A program made the position numbers and the translations under genes. Positions 1 to 7,473 of a stretch of DNA of 64,000 nt are shown here, piece by piece (positions within the stretch are counted from its first letter, which is position 1; each line of letters starts with the position of its first letter). The DNA lies in the NCBI GenBank assembly GCA_027485675.1, contig JAIXQP010000007.1:62001-126000 (forward strand), read 5' to 3'. The notes beneath the pieces were generated by a model. The model saw only the letters and a list, made by a program, of their open reading frames with translations. It made no database searches and was not told the origin of the DNA. The stretch comes from Terriglobales bacterium (lineage in GTDB: Bacteria; Acidobacteriota; Terriglobia; Bryobacterales; Bryobacteraceae).

Positions 1-1159
1 AAGTAGCGATCTTGCCGAAGACGCGGAGCAGGTTGCCGCCAAGATACTTCTCAATGCGGCTCTCCTTCCAGCCGCGGCGGAGCATGGCTTCGGTGAACAT
101 CGGGTAGTCCCGGCAGTCGCGCATGCCGCGCGGCAGCGTGGGGCCGCCGTCGAAATCGGTGCCGAGGATCACATGGTCTTCGCCGGCGATCTGCGTGGCG
201 CGTTCAACGACCTCGAACCACTGGTCGATCGTGTACTTCAACTCCTCGGGCGCCTTGATGCCCACCATCGGGAAGCCGGGGCCGACGAGCTTATCGATCT
301 CAGCGATGGTCATTTCGGCCTTGTCTTTCTTGACGTCGCTGCGGTCCCAGAAGGGCTTGCCGGCCTGCTTGGTCCGGTAGTCGAACATGGCGCGGTTGTG
401 GAACTCGTTGCCGATATGGAAGCCGATCAGGCCGCCCTTTTTCGCCAGCTTCTCGAGCGTGGCTTCGGTCATGAGCCGGGGGATGTTGTTGCGGGATCGG
501 AGGCCGTCGTGCGTCGAGACGACCGGGTGCTCCGAGAGTGCAATGGTCTGCTCGGCGGTTTCGGTTGAAGCGTGGGCGATGTTGATGACAACCCCGAGAC
601 GGTTGCACTCGCGAACCACGGCGCGGCCGTGTTCGGTGAGCCCGTTGAAGCGCGTGATGGCGCAGCAGGAGTCGGCGAAGTTGTTGGCGAAATTGTGGGC
701 CGGCAGTTGGAGGGAGCGTACGCCGAGTTGATGCAGAGCGCGCAGGACACCCAGGTCGCCGTCCATGTCGAAGCCGCCTTCGATATCGAGCACGGCGGCG
801 ATCTTGTTCTGCTTCCGCAGCGCCTGAATCTCAGCGGCGTTGCGGGCGATGCCGATCGAGCGGGAGTTCTTCTCGACCTGGCGGTAGGCAAGGTCGATCA
901 GACGCAGTGCCTGCTTCGTTTCGTAGTGGCCGGGGTAGTAGTCTTCGGTGATGAAGAGGTTAAAGAAGAGGGCGTCGAGGCCGCCTTCTTTCGCGCGGAC
1001 CAGGTCGAAGTGGCCGTCTTCGACGCGCTGACCAATGTCGCCGCCATGATAGAGCTGGCGCGTGATGACGTGCACGTGCGCGTCAAAGACGAACATCTTG
1101 TCGTGCAATTGGCGCGGGGTGAGCGCGAGGGCGGAAGAGAGGAACTGGCGGCGATTCAT
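1..1159 (-). CDS. membrane dipeptidase, M19 (renal dipeptidase) family, 3' end cut by window edge
   Basis: Zinc-dependent peptidase of family M19, which cleaves dipeptides, often L-D or D-D ones. The translation begins MNRRQFLSSALALT, a short twin-arginine-like leader, followed by the metal-site motif FDAHVHV near residue 25. Other family stretches are AVLDIEGG, VINIAHAS and VSTHDGLRSRNNIPR, with GGNLLRVFGK near the expected C-terminus, so only a few residues should be missing beyond base 1. The ATG at 1159 overlaps the TGA of the upstream gene (ATGA, 1156-1159), indicating translational coupling. Start choice is firm because of this overlap and the leader. The substrate is not known; nearby amino-acid-type enzymes fit dipeptide use. 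Confidence 0.85.
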   Translation of the reverse strand, partial: MNRRQFLSSALALTPRQLHDKMFVFDAHVHVITRQLYHGGDIGQRVEDGHFDLVRAKEGGLDALFFNLFITEDYYPGHYETKQALRLIDLAYRQVEKNSRSIGIARNAAEIQALRKQNKIAAVLDIEGGFDMDGDLGVLRALHQLGVRSLQLPAHNFANNFADSCCAITRFNGLTEHGRAVVRECNRLGVVINIAHASTETAEQTIALSEHPVVSTHDGLRSRNNIPRLMTEATLEKLAKKGGLIGFHIGNEFHNRAMFDYRTKQAGKPFWDRSDVKKDKAEMTIAEIDKLVGPGFPMVGIKAPEELKYTIDQWFEVVERATQIAGEDHVILGTDFDGGPTLPRGMRDCRDYPMFTEAMLRRGWKESRIEKYLGGNLLRVFGKIAT

Positions 1160-2325
1160 GCGGTTTGCAAAAAGGGTTCGGCGGGCGCTCGATACGGAAT
1201 GATTAGATCGTTGGTGCTGACCGGCTGACCGGTTCGCTTCGAAAGAAAGGCCTTGGCCAGAACGCCGGTGGTGAGCAGCGTCCGCTCCGGCGGGTAAGGC
1301 TCCTTGCCGGTCAGGATGAGGTCTTCAATGCAGTGGACCAAGCCGTCAAAATGCGGGAGCGGCCGGGTGACGCCCGGCGGGCCGAAGAGGGTGGTCTGCA
1401 CGCCGGCGGGGGTTTGGAGGGCGACGGTGCGGTCGTTGCCGGAGGGCGTCAGCATCAGCGCCACGGCCTGGAGGCCGTCCCGGTATTGGATGTGAAACAG
1501 CACTGGCGACTTGGCTTGGGATTCGAAAGAACCTTTGCGGGAAGCCGGGTCGAGCGCCCAGGCGGCGTCAAGCAGCGGCCGGGCCCAGGGTTGGCTCGGG
1601 AGCCACTTCCAGATGGCCTCATTCGTCAGCGTATGGACCGAGGAGACGCCGGACTCGCCGCCGAAGCGGCGTTCAACGAGGCACTGGAGGCTTTCGAGCA
1701 GATGGAAGCCGTAGGCGTCGAGCGGGCCGTAGCCGATGGCCGCCGCATGGGAGATGCGCGTTTCGAGCTTGGGCTGCAAATGCGGCGCCCGGCTCGTCAC
1801 GGGGAGCGACGACCCGGCCAGCAGCGGAACCTTCAGCCGGCGGGAGCGTTGGAAGAGTGCCTCCGCCTTGGCCCAATCGTAGGAAAAATGCTTATCGAAA
1901 AACGTGGGGACGCTGCGGCCGGTCCGTTCATAAACGTCCAGGATCTCGTTGAAAAGTTCAAAGCGCGGATATAGCTTCTGGCCGTCGGCGTTGGTGGGAT
2001 AGTCGCCGTGCTCGCCCACAAAGACGACCCCATCGACAGCGAGCTGATCCGTGCCGAGCGTCAGCGCCTCGCGGATGGAGGGATAGATCTTGAACCCATG
2101 GCGAGCGGCGAGGTCGCGCGACATATCGTTCTGCGGAACCTGCGCCGTATAGAGCGAAACCAGATTCAGCCGCGGCGGCGTCCAGACGTTGTTGGCGGAG
2201 TGGCCGCCCAGCAGCCGTCCGCAAATGACATCGGCGTGCGAATACCAGCGGTACTCCGTGACGATCGCGGCGATCTTCTTCCGTGGGTCCCGAGCGAGCA
2301 GAGAGAGAAACTGACGGCGTCGCAT
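1156..2325 (-). CDS. putative Gfo/Idh/MocA-like protein, 389 aa
   Basis: I do not recognise a characterised family member. The N-terminus MRRRQFLSLLARDP resembles a clipped twin-arginine leader, then KIAAIVTEYRWYSHAD begins a Rossmann-like beta-alpha unit. A helix-strand segment around residues 65-95 (AARHGFKIYPSIREAL, then GVVFVGEHGDYP) resembles the region after the nucleotide fold in Gfo/Idh/MocA oxidoreductases. A second domain follows with FFDKHFSYDW and YGFHLLESLQCLVERR. No clean GxGxxG motif is visible, so NAD(P) binding is uncertain. The reading frame stays open far upstream, but that part runs antisense to the PLP-enzyme gene; the ATG at 2325 was chosen. It is coupled to the M19 dipeptidase by an ATGA overlap. 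Confidence 0.6.
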   Translation of the reverse strand: MRRRQFLSLLARDPRKKIAAIVTEYRWYSHADVICGRLLGGHSANNVWTPPRLNLVSLYTAQVPQNDMSRDLAARHGFKIYPSIREALTLGTDQLAVDGVVFVGEHGDYPTNADGQKLYPRFELFNEILDVYERTGRSVPTFFDKHFSYDWAKAEALFQRSRRLKVPLLAGSSLPVTSRAPHLQPKLETRISHAAAIGYGPLDAYGFHLLESLQCLVERRFGGESGVSSVHTLTNEAIWKWLPSQPWARPLLDAAWALDPASRKGSFESQAKSPVLFHIQYRDGLQAVALMLTPSGNDRTVALQTPAGVQTTLFGPPGVTRPLPHFDGLVHCIEDLILTGKEPYPPERTLLTTGVLAKAFLSKRTGQPVSTNDLIIPYRAPAEPFLQTA

Positions 2326-2352
2326 GTCGTTCCATGGTACGCATTTTTGTTT

Positions 2353-2381
2353 TTGCAATGAAACGCCGATGCGAGTAAAGT
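2353..2381 (+). promoter_or_regulatory. candidate sigma70-type promoter, close to start codon
   Basis: TTGCAA (2353-2358) and TAAAGT (2376-2381) are separated by 17 bases in the 63-base divergent spacer. Each matches the -35/-10 consensus at four of six positions. The -10 ends only 7 bases before the ATG at 2389, so the transcript would be almost leaderless. This is a pattern match only. Confidence 0.3.
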
Positions 2382-2388
2382 TTGGGGT

Positions 2389-3579
2389 ATGAAATTTTCC
2401 CGCCGTCACTTGATGCAGACCGCCGGAGCTTTGCCGCTGGCGGGCGCCGCCTCCGCCGCGGAAGCAACTCCTGACTATTTGGCCCAGTTGGGCGTTGCGC
2501 CCATCATCAACGCGGCGGGCGTCTACACGATGATGACCGCCAGCCTCATGCGCCCGGAGTGCGTCCGCGCCATCGCCGCCATGTCGACGAAGTTCGTCCG
2601 GCTGGACGAGTTGCACGACGCGGTGGGCAAGAAGATCGCCAAGCTCCTCGGCGCCGAAGCGGCCATGGTGCCCTCCGGCGCGGCTGCGGCGTTGACCGTG
2701 GGAACGGCCGGCGTCCTCACCGGCACAAACCCGGATTTCATCCAGCGCATTCCCGACCTCACCGGCATGAAGACCGAGGTAATCATCCAGAAGTCGCACC
2801 GGTTCCCCTACGACCACATGGTGCGTAACTGCGGCGTGAAACTGGTGGAAGTGGAAACGCGGGAGCAGCTCGTTAAGGCCATCGGTCCGCAGACCGCCAT
2901 GCTGCTGTTTCTGAACAAAGCCGACCATCTGGGCCAAGTGAAGATGAAGGAGTTCGTGGCCATCGGCAAGCAGTACAAGGTCCCCACCTTCAACGACGCG
3001 GCCGCCGACGTGCCGCCCGTCGAGAATCTTCTCAACCCCATCAAGCTGGGCTTCGACCTCGTCTGCTGCTCCGGCGGCAAAGGCATCCGCGGGCCGCAGT
3101 CGGCCGGGCTCCTCGCCGGCCGCGCCGATCTCATCCGCGCCGCGCGCCTGAACACCTCCCCGAACAGCGACACCATCGGCCGCTGTTGCAAGGTGAACAA
3201 AGAGGAGATGGTGAGCATGATGGTCGCCCTCGAATCCTTCCTGAACGAAGATCACAAGGCTCTCTGGAAGGAGTGGGAGACCCGGGTCGAGACCATGCGG
3301 CGGACGTTGAGCCGGGTACGCGGCTTGAAGGCCACGCCCTTCGTGCCGGAGATCGCCAACTCCGTTCCGCACCTGCGGGTGCAGTGGGACGGGAAGAAGC
3401 TGGGACTCACCGAGCTCGACGTCATGAAGCAGTTGCGCGAAGGACAACCCTCCATTGAACTCGTACCGACGAACCCCAAGCCGGGCGAGGGCGTGGAGAT
3501 CGCCAGTTGGATGCTCCAGCCGGGCGAAGCCGAAATCGTCGCCGGGCGAATGGAGGAGATCCTCGGGCCGAAGGCCTAG
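2389..3579 (+). CDS. Tat-exported PLP-dependent enzyme, SelA/DgaE-like (fold type I)
   Basis: A 396-residue pyridoxal-phosphate enzyme of the group containing selenocysteine synthase SelA and D-glucosaminate-6-phosphate ammonia lyase. The leader KFSRRHLMQTAGALPLAGAA is a clear twin-arginine signal. The body starts with YLAQLGVAPIINAAGVYT and keeps the family stretch MVPSGAAAALTVGTAGVL. The PLP lysine sits in CCSGGKGIRGPQSAGLL (K231). A true SelA would be cytoplasmic and linked to tRNA-Sec, which is absent here, so this is probably an ammonia lyase, racemase or aldolase acting outside the cytoplasm; Tat export would suit an enzyme that folds with its cofactor first. Its stop overlaps the stop of the convergent IclR gene at CTAG. 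Confidence 0.8.
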   Translation: MKFSRRHLMQTAGALPLAGAASAAEATPDYLAQLGVAPIINAAGVYTMMTASLMRPECVRAIAAMSTKFVRLDELHDAVGKKIAKLLGAEAAMVPSGAAAALTVGTAGVLTGTNPDFIQRIPDLTGMKTEVIIQKSHRFPYDHMVRNCGVKLVEVETREQLVKAIGPQTAMLLFLNKADHLGQVKMKEFVAIGKQYKVPTFNDAAADVPPVENLLNPIKLGFDLVCCSGGKGIRGPQSAGLLAGRADLIRAARLNTSPNSDTIGRCCKVNKEEMVSMMVALESFLNEDHKALWKEWETRVETMRRTLSRVRGLKATPFVPEIANSVPHLRVQWDGKKLGLTELDVMKQLREGQPSIELVPTNPKPGEGVEIASWMLQPGEAEIVAGRMEEILGPKA

Positions 3580-4337
3580 CGGACGCCGCTGATCTCGGCC
3601 GCCGCCTTGCGGAGCGCCGCGATGATCTTCTTATCCTTCTGCGGTCGAAAGCGATGAATGGGTCCGGAGAGGCTCAACGCGGCTACGGCTTCGCCATACG
3701 GATTCAAAATGGGTGCCCCCACGCAGACCGCCTGCAACGCCGTCTCCTCCACTTCAATGCTGTAACCGCGACGCCGAACCGTGGCGAGCTCCGTACGGAG
3801 TTGGGCTTCTTCCGTGATGGTCTTCGCCGTCAGCGCCGGCAGCGGGCGGCCGGCAATTAAGCCATCCACGACGGACGCACTCGAAAAAGCCAGGATCGCG
3901 CGGCCGAGCGAAGAGGCGTGCACGGCCACCGTCGCGCCGGGCCGCTCGGAGAACCGCAGCGCCGATTCACTGGGCACGACTTCCAGATACACGACCTTAT
4001 CGTGCTGCAGTTTCCCCAGGTTCACCGTCTCGCCAAACAGGTCGCGCAGGTTAATCATCTGCGGCAGCGCGGCCCGGCGCAGCGTCTCCAGATCTTCTCC
4101 CGCCGTGAGTAAGCCCGGGACGCCGTAACCCAGCCGGTAAGTCTTGTCGGCTTCGTCGCGAATCAGCACGCCGAGATGTTGCAGCGTGCTGAACACGCGA
4201 AACACCGTGGACTTAGGAATGCGCGTCCGCAGAACTGCTTCATTTAGCGATAGCGTTCCCGCGCGGGAAACCTCTTCGATCAGCCGGAACGCACTTTGGA
4301 GTACGGGGACTAAGTAGCGGGGCGGGGAGCTTTTCAC
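3576..4337 (-). CDS. IclR family transcriptional regulator
   Basis: A 253-residue regulator. The N-terminal winged helix-turn-helix covers roughly residues 10-65 (SLNEAVLRTRIPKSTVFRV, then LQHLGVLIRDE and the wing TYRLGYG). The IclR effector domain follows, with VVYLEVVPSES, AVHASSLGRAILAF and the C-terminal GVGAPI-like CVGAPILNPYGEAVAALSLSG. Proteins of this family bind small carbon or amino compounds and control neighbouring catabolic genes. It is divergent from the class III aminotransferase across a 59-base spacer holding a near-perfect palindrome, the likely operator. Start ATG at 4337 gives the usual family length. Confidence 0.92.
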   Translation of the reverse strand: MKSSPPRYLVPVLQSAFRLIEEVSRAGTLSLNEAVLRTRIPKSTVFRVFSTLQHLGVLIRDEADKTYRLGYGVPGLLTAGEDLETLRRAALPQMINLRDLFGETVNLGKLQHDKVVYLEVVPSESALRFSERPGATVAVHASSLGRAILAFSSASVVDGLIAGRPLPALTAKTITEEAQLRTELATVRRRGYSIEVEETALQAVCVGAPILNPYGEAVAALSLSGPIHRFRPQKDKKIIAALRKAAAEISGVR

Positions 4338-4348
4338 GACAACGAATT

Positions 4349-4365
4349 GAAGTATGTCACACTTC
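4349..4365. promoter_or_regulatory. candidate IclR operator, 17-bp palindrome
   Basis: The 17-mer GAAGTATGTCACACTTC reads the same on both strands apart from one mismatched pair, giving half-sites GAAGT(A/G)TG around a central base. It lies between the divergent iclR-type gene and the aminotransferase. IclR proteins usually bind such palindromes and repress or activate both neighbours. A second, looser inverted repeat TTGAA...TTCAA lies at 4367-4387. Confidence 0.5.
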
Positions 4366-4396
4366 TTTGAATAGGATTCGGGTTCAATAGAGAAGC

Positions 4397-5698
4397 GTGC
4401 GTTCCTTAACTGATATTCACGAACAAGCGGTCCGCAGCAAAACGGCGGGTTCGCTCGCCCGCTACGAGCGCAGCCAGCGCTCGCTGGCCGGGGGGGTGTC
4501 GAGCGGTCTCCGACGGGCGGCCCGGCCGTACCCCCTGTTTTATGACCATGGGGCCGGCAGCCGGATCTGGGACGTCGACGGCAACGAGTACATCGACTTT
4601 GGCCTCGCCTGGGGACCGTTGATTCTCGGCCATGCTCATCCCAACGTCACCGCGGCCATTGCGGAGCAGGCGGCCAAGGGGCTGACGTTCGGCGCGCAAC
4701 ACGATCTCGAATATCAGGTGGCGGAACGGCTGACGGAGATTCTTCCCTGCGCCGATCTCGTCGCCTTCTCGAACGCCGGCACCGACGTCGTCAACGTGGC
4801 TCTGCGCTTGGCACGCGCCGTGACGGGGCGGCCGAAGTATCTCAAATTCGAAGGCCATTATCACGGCTGGGGGGACCAGGCGCTGGTCAGCTATCGCTTC
4901 GGCGCGGACCATCCGTTGGGTCGGCCCGAGGCCGTCGGCAAGGGGCAACTGCCCCACGAGCATGTCCTCGTGGCCGAATGGAACGACCGCGCCGCCGTGG
5001 AGCAGTTGTTCGCCACGCACGGCGCCGAGATTTCCATGGTGGCCTGCGAGCCGCTGCTGGCCAATTCCGGTTGTATCCCGGCCGACCCGGGCTTCCTCCA
5101 ATTCCTGCGCGAGATCACGACGCAGAATGGCGCCCTGCTGCTGTTCGATGAAGTCATCACCGGCTTCCGCGTGGCGCTCAGCGGTGGGCAGGGACGCTAC
5201 GGCGTCACCCCGGACCTGGCGACCTTCGCCAAGGCCGTGGGCGCCGGAACGCCGCTCAGCGTGCTTGCCGGCAAGCGCGAATTTATGGACGCCATCAGCC
5301 GCGGCGAAGTCGTCCACGCCGGCACTCTGAACGGCAACCCGCTGGCACTGGCGGCGGCCGCCGCCGCGCTCGAAGAGCTTTCCGCGCCCGGCTTCTACGA
5401 CCGCCTGCACACACTGGGCAACCGGCTGCGTTCCGGCCTCGAGACCATCCTGCGGGCCAAGGGCCACGCGGTGGTCACCACCGGCGATGGTCCCGTGTTC
5501 CAGGTGGCGTTCCAACCCGTCGCCCCGCGTAACTACCGCGAGACGATGGCCGCGGACAAGGCCAAATACAGCGATTTCGCCATCGGCCTGTTGAACCAGG
5601 GCGTGCTGGTCCTTCCCGACGGCCGCTGGTACATCAGCGGCGCCCACACCGAGGCCGATATTCAGACCACGCTAGCCGCGGCGGAAAACGCCCTGTAG
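4397..5698 (+). CDS. class III aminotransferase, glutamate-1-semialdehyde aminomutase-like
   Basis: A 433-residue PLP enzyme of the class III aminotransferase family, close to HemL in layout. Visible motifs are RIWDVDGNEYIDF, the substrate-loop region GAQHDLEYQVAERL, FSNAGTDVVNVALRLAR, the HYHGWGD stretch, LLFDEVITGFR and the PLP lysine in ATFAKAVGAGTPLS (K279). A true HemL usually has GKIIGGG at the lysine, and the gene sits beside an IclR regulator rather than heme genes, so a catabolic or secondary-metabolic aminomutase or transaminase is more likely than tetrapyrrole synthesis. Start is GTG with AGAGAAG just upstream. The next gene follows after 9 bases. Confidence 0.85.
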   Translation: MRSLTDIHEQAVRSKTAGSLARYERSQRSLAGGVSSGLRRAARPYPLFYDHGAGSRIWDVDGNEYIDFGLAWGPLILGHAHPNVTAAIAEQAAKGLTFGAQHDLEYQVAERLTEILPCADLVAFSNAGTDVVNVALRLARAVTGRPKYLKFEGHYHGWGDQALVSYRFGADHPLGRPEAVGKGQLPHEHVLVAEWNDRAAVEQLFATHGAEISMVACEPLLANSGCIPADPGFLQFLREITTQNGALLLFDEVITGFRVALSGGQGRYGVTPDLATFAKAVGAGTPLSVLAGKREFMDAISRGEVVHAGTLNGNPLALAAAAAALEELSAPGFYDRLHTLGNRLRSGLETILRAKGHAVVTTGDGPVFQVAFQPVAPRNYRETMAADKAKYSDFAIGLLNQGVLVLPDGRWYISGAHTEADIQTTLAAAENAL

Positions 5699-5707
5699 AA
5701 TAAAGGG

Positions 5708-6802
5708 TTGGTCTATAAGCTGGTTTATGAAAACCTGAAGCACCGCCCCGTACGGACGCTGCTGAGCTCGCTGGCGATCGGCCTGGGCGTGACGATGATG
5801 CTCGCCCTGGTGGGCGTGGGCGAAGGGATGTTAGAGGATCAGGCGAATCGGGCGCGCGGCGTCGGCGCTGATCTGGTAGTTCGTGCGCCGGGCAGCTCCG
5901 TCGTCGGCATGGGCTCGTTGTCGATGAATCAAAAGATCCTCGACTATGTCCGCGCCCAAAAGCACGTCGCCCTGGCCACGCCCATCGGCGTGCACTCCAC
6001 CGGCGGCGTCAGCTCCATCATGGGCATCAACTATGAGGAGTTCGCCGCCATGGGTGGCGGCTTCCGGTTCCGGGAAGGAGCCAAGTTCTCCCAGCAGAAT
6101 GACGTGATTGTCGATGACCTCTACGCCCGCGAGAAGAAGCTGAAAGTCGGTTCCCTTCTCCACACCATGAACCGCGATTGGCGCGTCTCCGGGGTCTTTG
6201 CCTCGGGCAAACTGGCGCGCGTCATGATCCCCTTGACCGTCCTGCAGGATCTCGCCAGCGCCAACGGTAAGATCACCATGATCTACGTCAAGCTGGACGA
6301 CCCGGCCAACACGCAGGCTGTGATCGACGCCATGAAGAAGGATCTGCCGGAGTATCCCATCTACGCGATGGAAGAGCTGATCAAGCAGTTCTCCGTGAAC
6401 AACCTGCCCGAGCTGAAGGCGTTTATCGGTGTGGTCGTCTCGCTCTCGGTTCTGTTCGGTTTCCTGGTCGTGTTCCTGGCCATGTACACCGCCGTGCTCG
6501 AAAGAACGCGGGAGATCGGCATTCTGAAGGCGCTCGGCGCCGGGCCGAGTTATGTACTGGGCATTCTGCTGCGGGAGACGGTTCTGCTCGCCGTCATCGG
6601 CTCGCTCTGCGGCATCCTGATGAGCTACGGCACCCGCTGGCTGATCGCCACTTTTATTCCAGCCTCGATGGTGCAGGCCATTGTCTACCGCTGGTGGCCC
6701 ATCGCGTCCCTCATCACCCTGGCAGGCGCCGTGCTCGGCGTGCTCTACCCCGCGCTGAAGGCCGCGAAACAAGACGCGCTCGACTCCCTCTCCTACGACT
6801 AA
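5708..6802 (+). CDS. ABC transporter permease, FtsX/MacB type
   Basis: A 364-residue inner-membrane permease. One membrane helix lies near residues 17-37 (LLSSLAIGLGVTMMLALVGV), a periplasmic MacB-type domain fills residues 40-235, and three further helices lie near 238-262, 282-307 and 329-348. The cytoplasmic loop ERTREIGILKALGA is the hallmark of the FtsX/LolC/MacB family. Such permeases do not move small molecules across the membrane but couple ATP hydrolysis to periplasmic work or lipoprotein/peptide extrusion. The TTG start at 5708 follows the aminotransferase stop by 9 bases. The stop overlaps the start of the ATPase gene by one base (TAATG). Confidence 0.88.
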   Translation: MVYKLVYENLKHRPVRTLLSSLAIGLGVTMMLALVGVGEGMLEDQANRARGVGADLVVRAPGSSVVGMGSLSMNQKILDYVRAQKHVALATPIGVHSTGGVSSIMGINYEEFAAMGGGFRFREGAKFSQQNDVIVDDLYAREKKLKVGSLLHTMNRDWRVSGVFASGKLARVMIPLTVLQDLASANGKITMIYVKLDDPANTQAVIDAMKKDLPEYPIYAMEELIKQFSVNNLPELKAFIGVVVSLSVLFGFLVVFLAMYTAVLERTREIGILKALGAGPSYVLGILLRETVLLAVIGSLCGILMSYGTRWLIATFIPASMVQAIVYRWWPIASLITLAGAVLGVLYPALKAAKQDALDSLSYD

Positions 6803-7473
6803 TGGCCATTATCGAGATTCAGAATCTACGCAAAACGTTCCGCAGCGGAGACGTGGATGTACACGCGCTGCGCGGCGTCAATCTTACCGTTGAGAAGGGC
6901 GAGTTCCTCGCCGTAGTCGGCAAGTCCGGGAGCGGCAAATCAACGCTGTTTCACATCCTGGGCGGGTTGACGCCGCCGACTTCGGGCACCGTGAAAATCG
7001 ATGGGCAAAGCCTGACCGAACTTGACGAAGCCGGCCGCACCCGGCTGCGGCGGAATAGCGTGGGCTTCGTTTTTCAGAAGTACAATCTGCTGCCGACGTT
7101 GACCATTCGCGACAACATCGACATCGCACGGGATATCTCCGGCGATACCACGCCCTGGGACCCCGCCTTCCTCGAAGTCGTGGAACTGCTCGGCATCGCG
7201 CAGAAACTCGATCGGAAGCCCCGGCAACTCTCCGGCGGCGAACAGCAGCGCGTGGCGATCGCCCGGGCCATCGTGAACCACCCCGCCATTCTGCTGGCCG
7301 ATGAGCCGACCGGAAACCTCGATTCCGAGAACTCCGACATGGTGCTGGAGCTGCTGCGCCACCTGAACAAGAAGACCGGGCAGACCGTGCTGATGATCAC
7401 GCACGATCCGGAAGCCGCCGCCTTCGCCGACCGGACCGTGCAGATGCGCGACGGCTTGCTACACAGCGCTTAG
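6802..7473 (+). CDS. ABC transporter ATP-binding protein, MacB/LolD type
   Basis: A 223-residue ATPase with every expected motif: Walker A GKSGSGKST, Q-loop FVFQKYNLLPTLT, signature LSGGEQQRVAIARA, Walker B ILLADEPTGNLD and switch histidine MITHD. The subfamily is that of LolD/MacB ATPases partnering FtsX-type permeases. The open frame extends upstream, but the ATG at 6802 overlapping the permease stop (TAATG) is the natural start and yields MAIIEIQNLRKTF. It forms a complete two-gene transporter with the preceding gene. The 3' end overlaps the convergent enolase-superfamily gene by 15 bases. Confidence 0.93.
   Translation: MAIIEIQNLRKTFRSGDVDVHALRGVNLTVEKGEFLAVVGKSGSGKSTLFHILGGLTPPTSGTVKIDGQSLTELDEAGRTRLRRNSVGFVFQKYNLLPTLTIRDNIDIARDISGDTTPWDPAFLEVVELLGIAQKLDRKPRQLSGGEQQRVAIARAIVNHPAILLADEPTGNLDSENSDMVLELLRHLNKKTGQTVLMITHDPEAAAFADRTVQMRDGLLHSA

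Noticed and set aside
2326-3447. N-terminal extension of the Gfo-like protein
   Set aside because: The frame stays open to 3447 but lies opposite the SelA-like gene; the leader MRRRQFLSLL at 2325 is the natural start.
4406-5647. 413-codon frame opposite the aminotransferase
   Set aside because: Antisense to a complete PLP enzyme with the lysine motif; no family features of its own.
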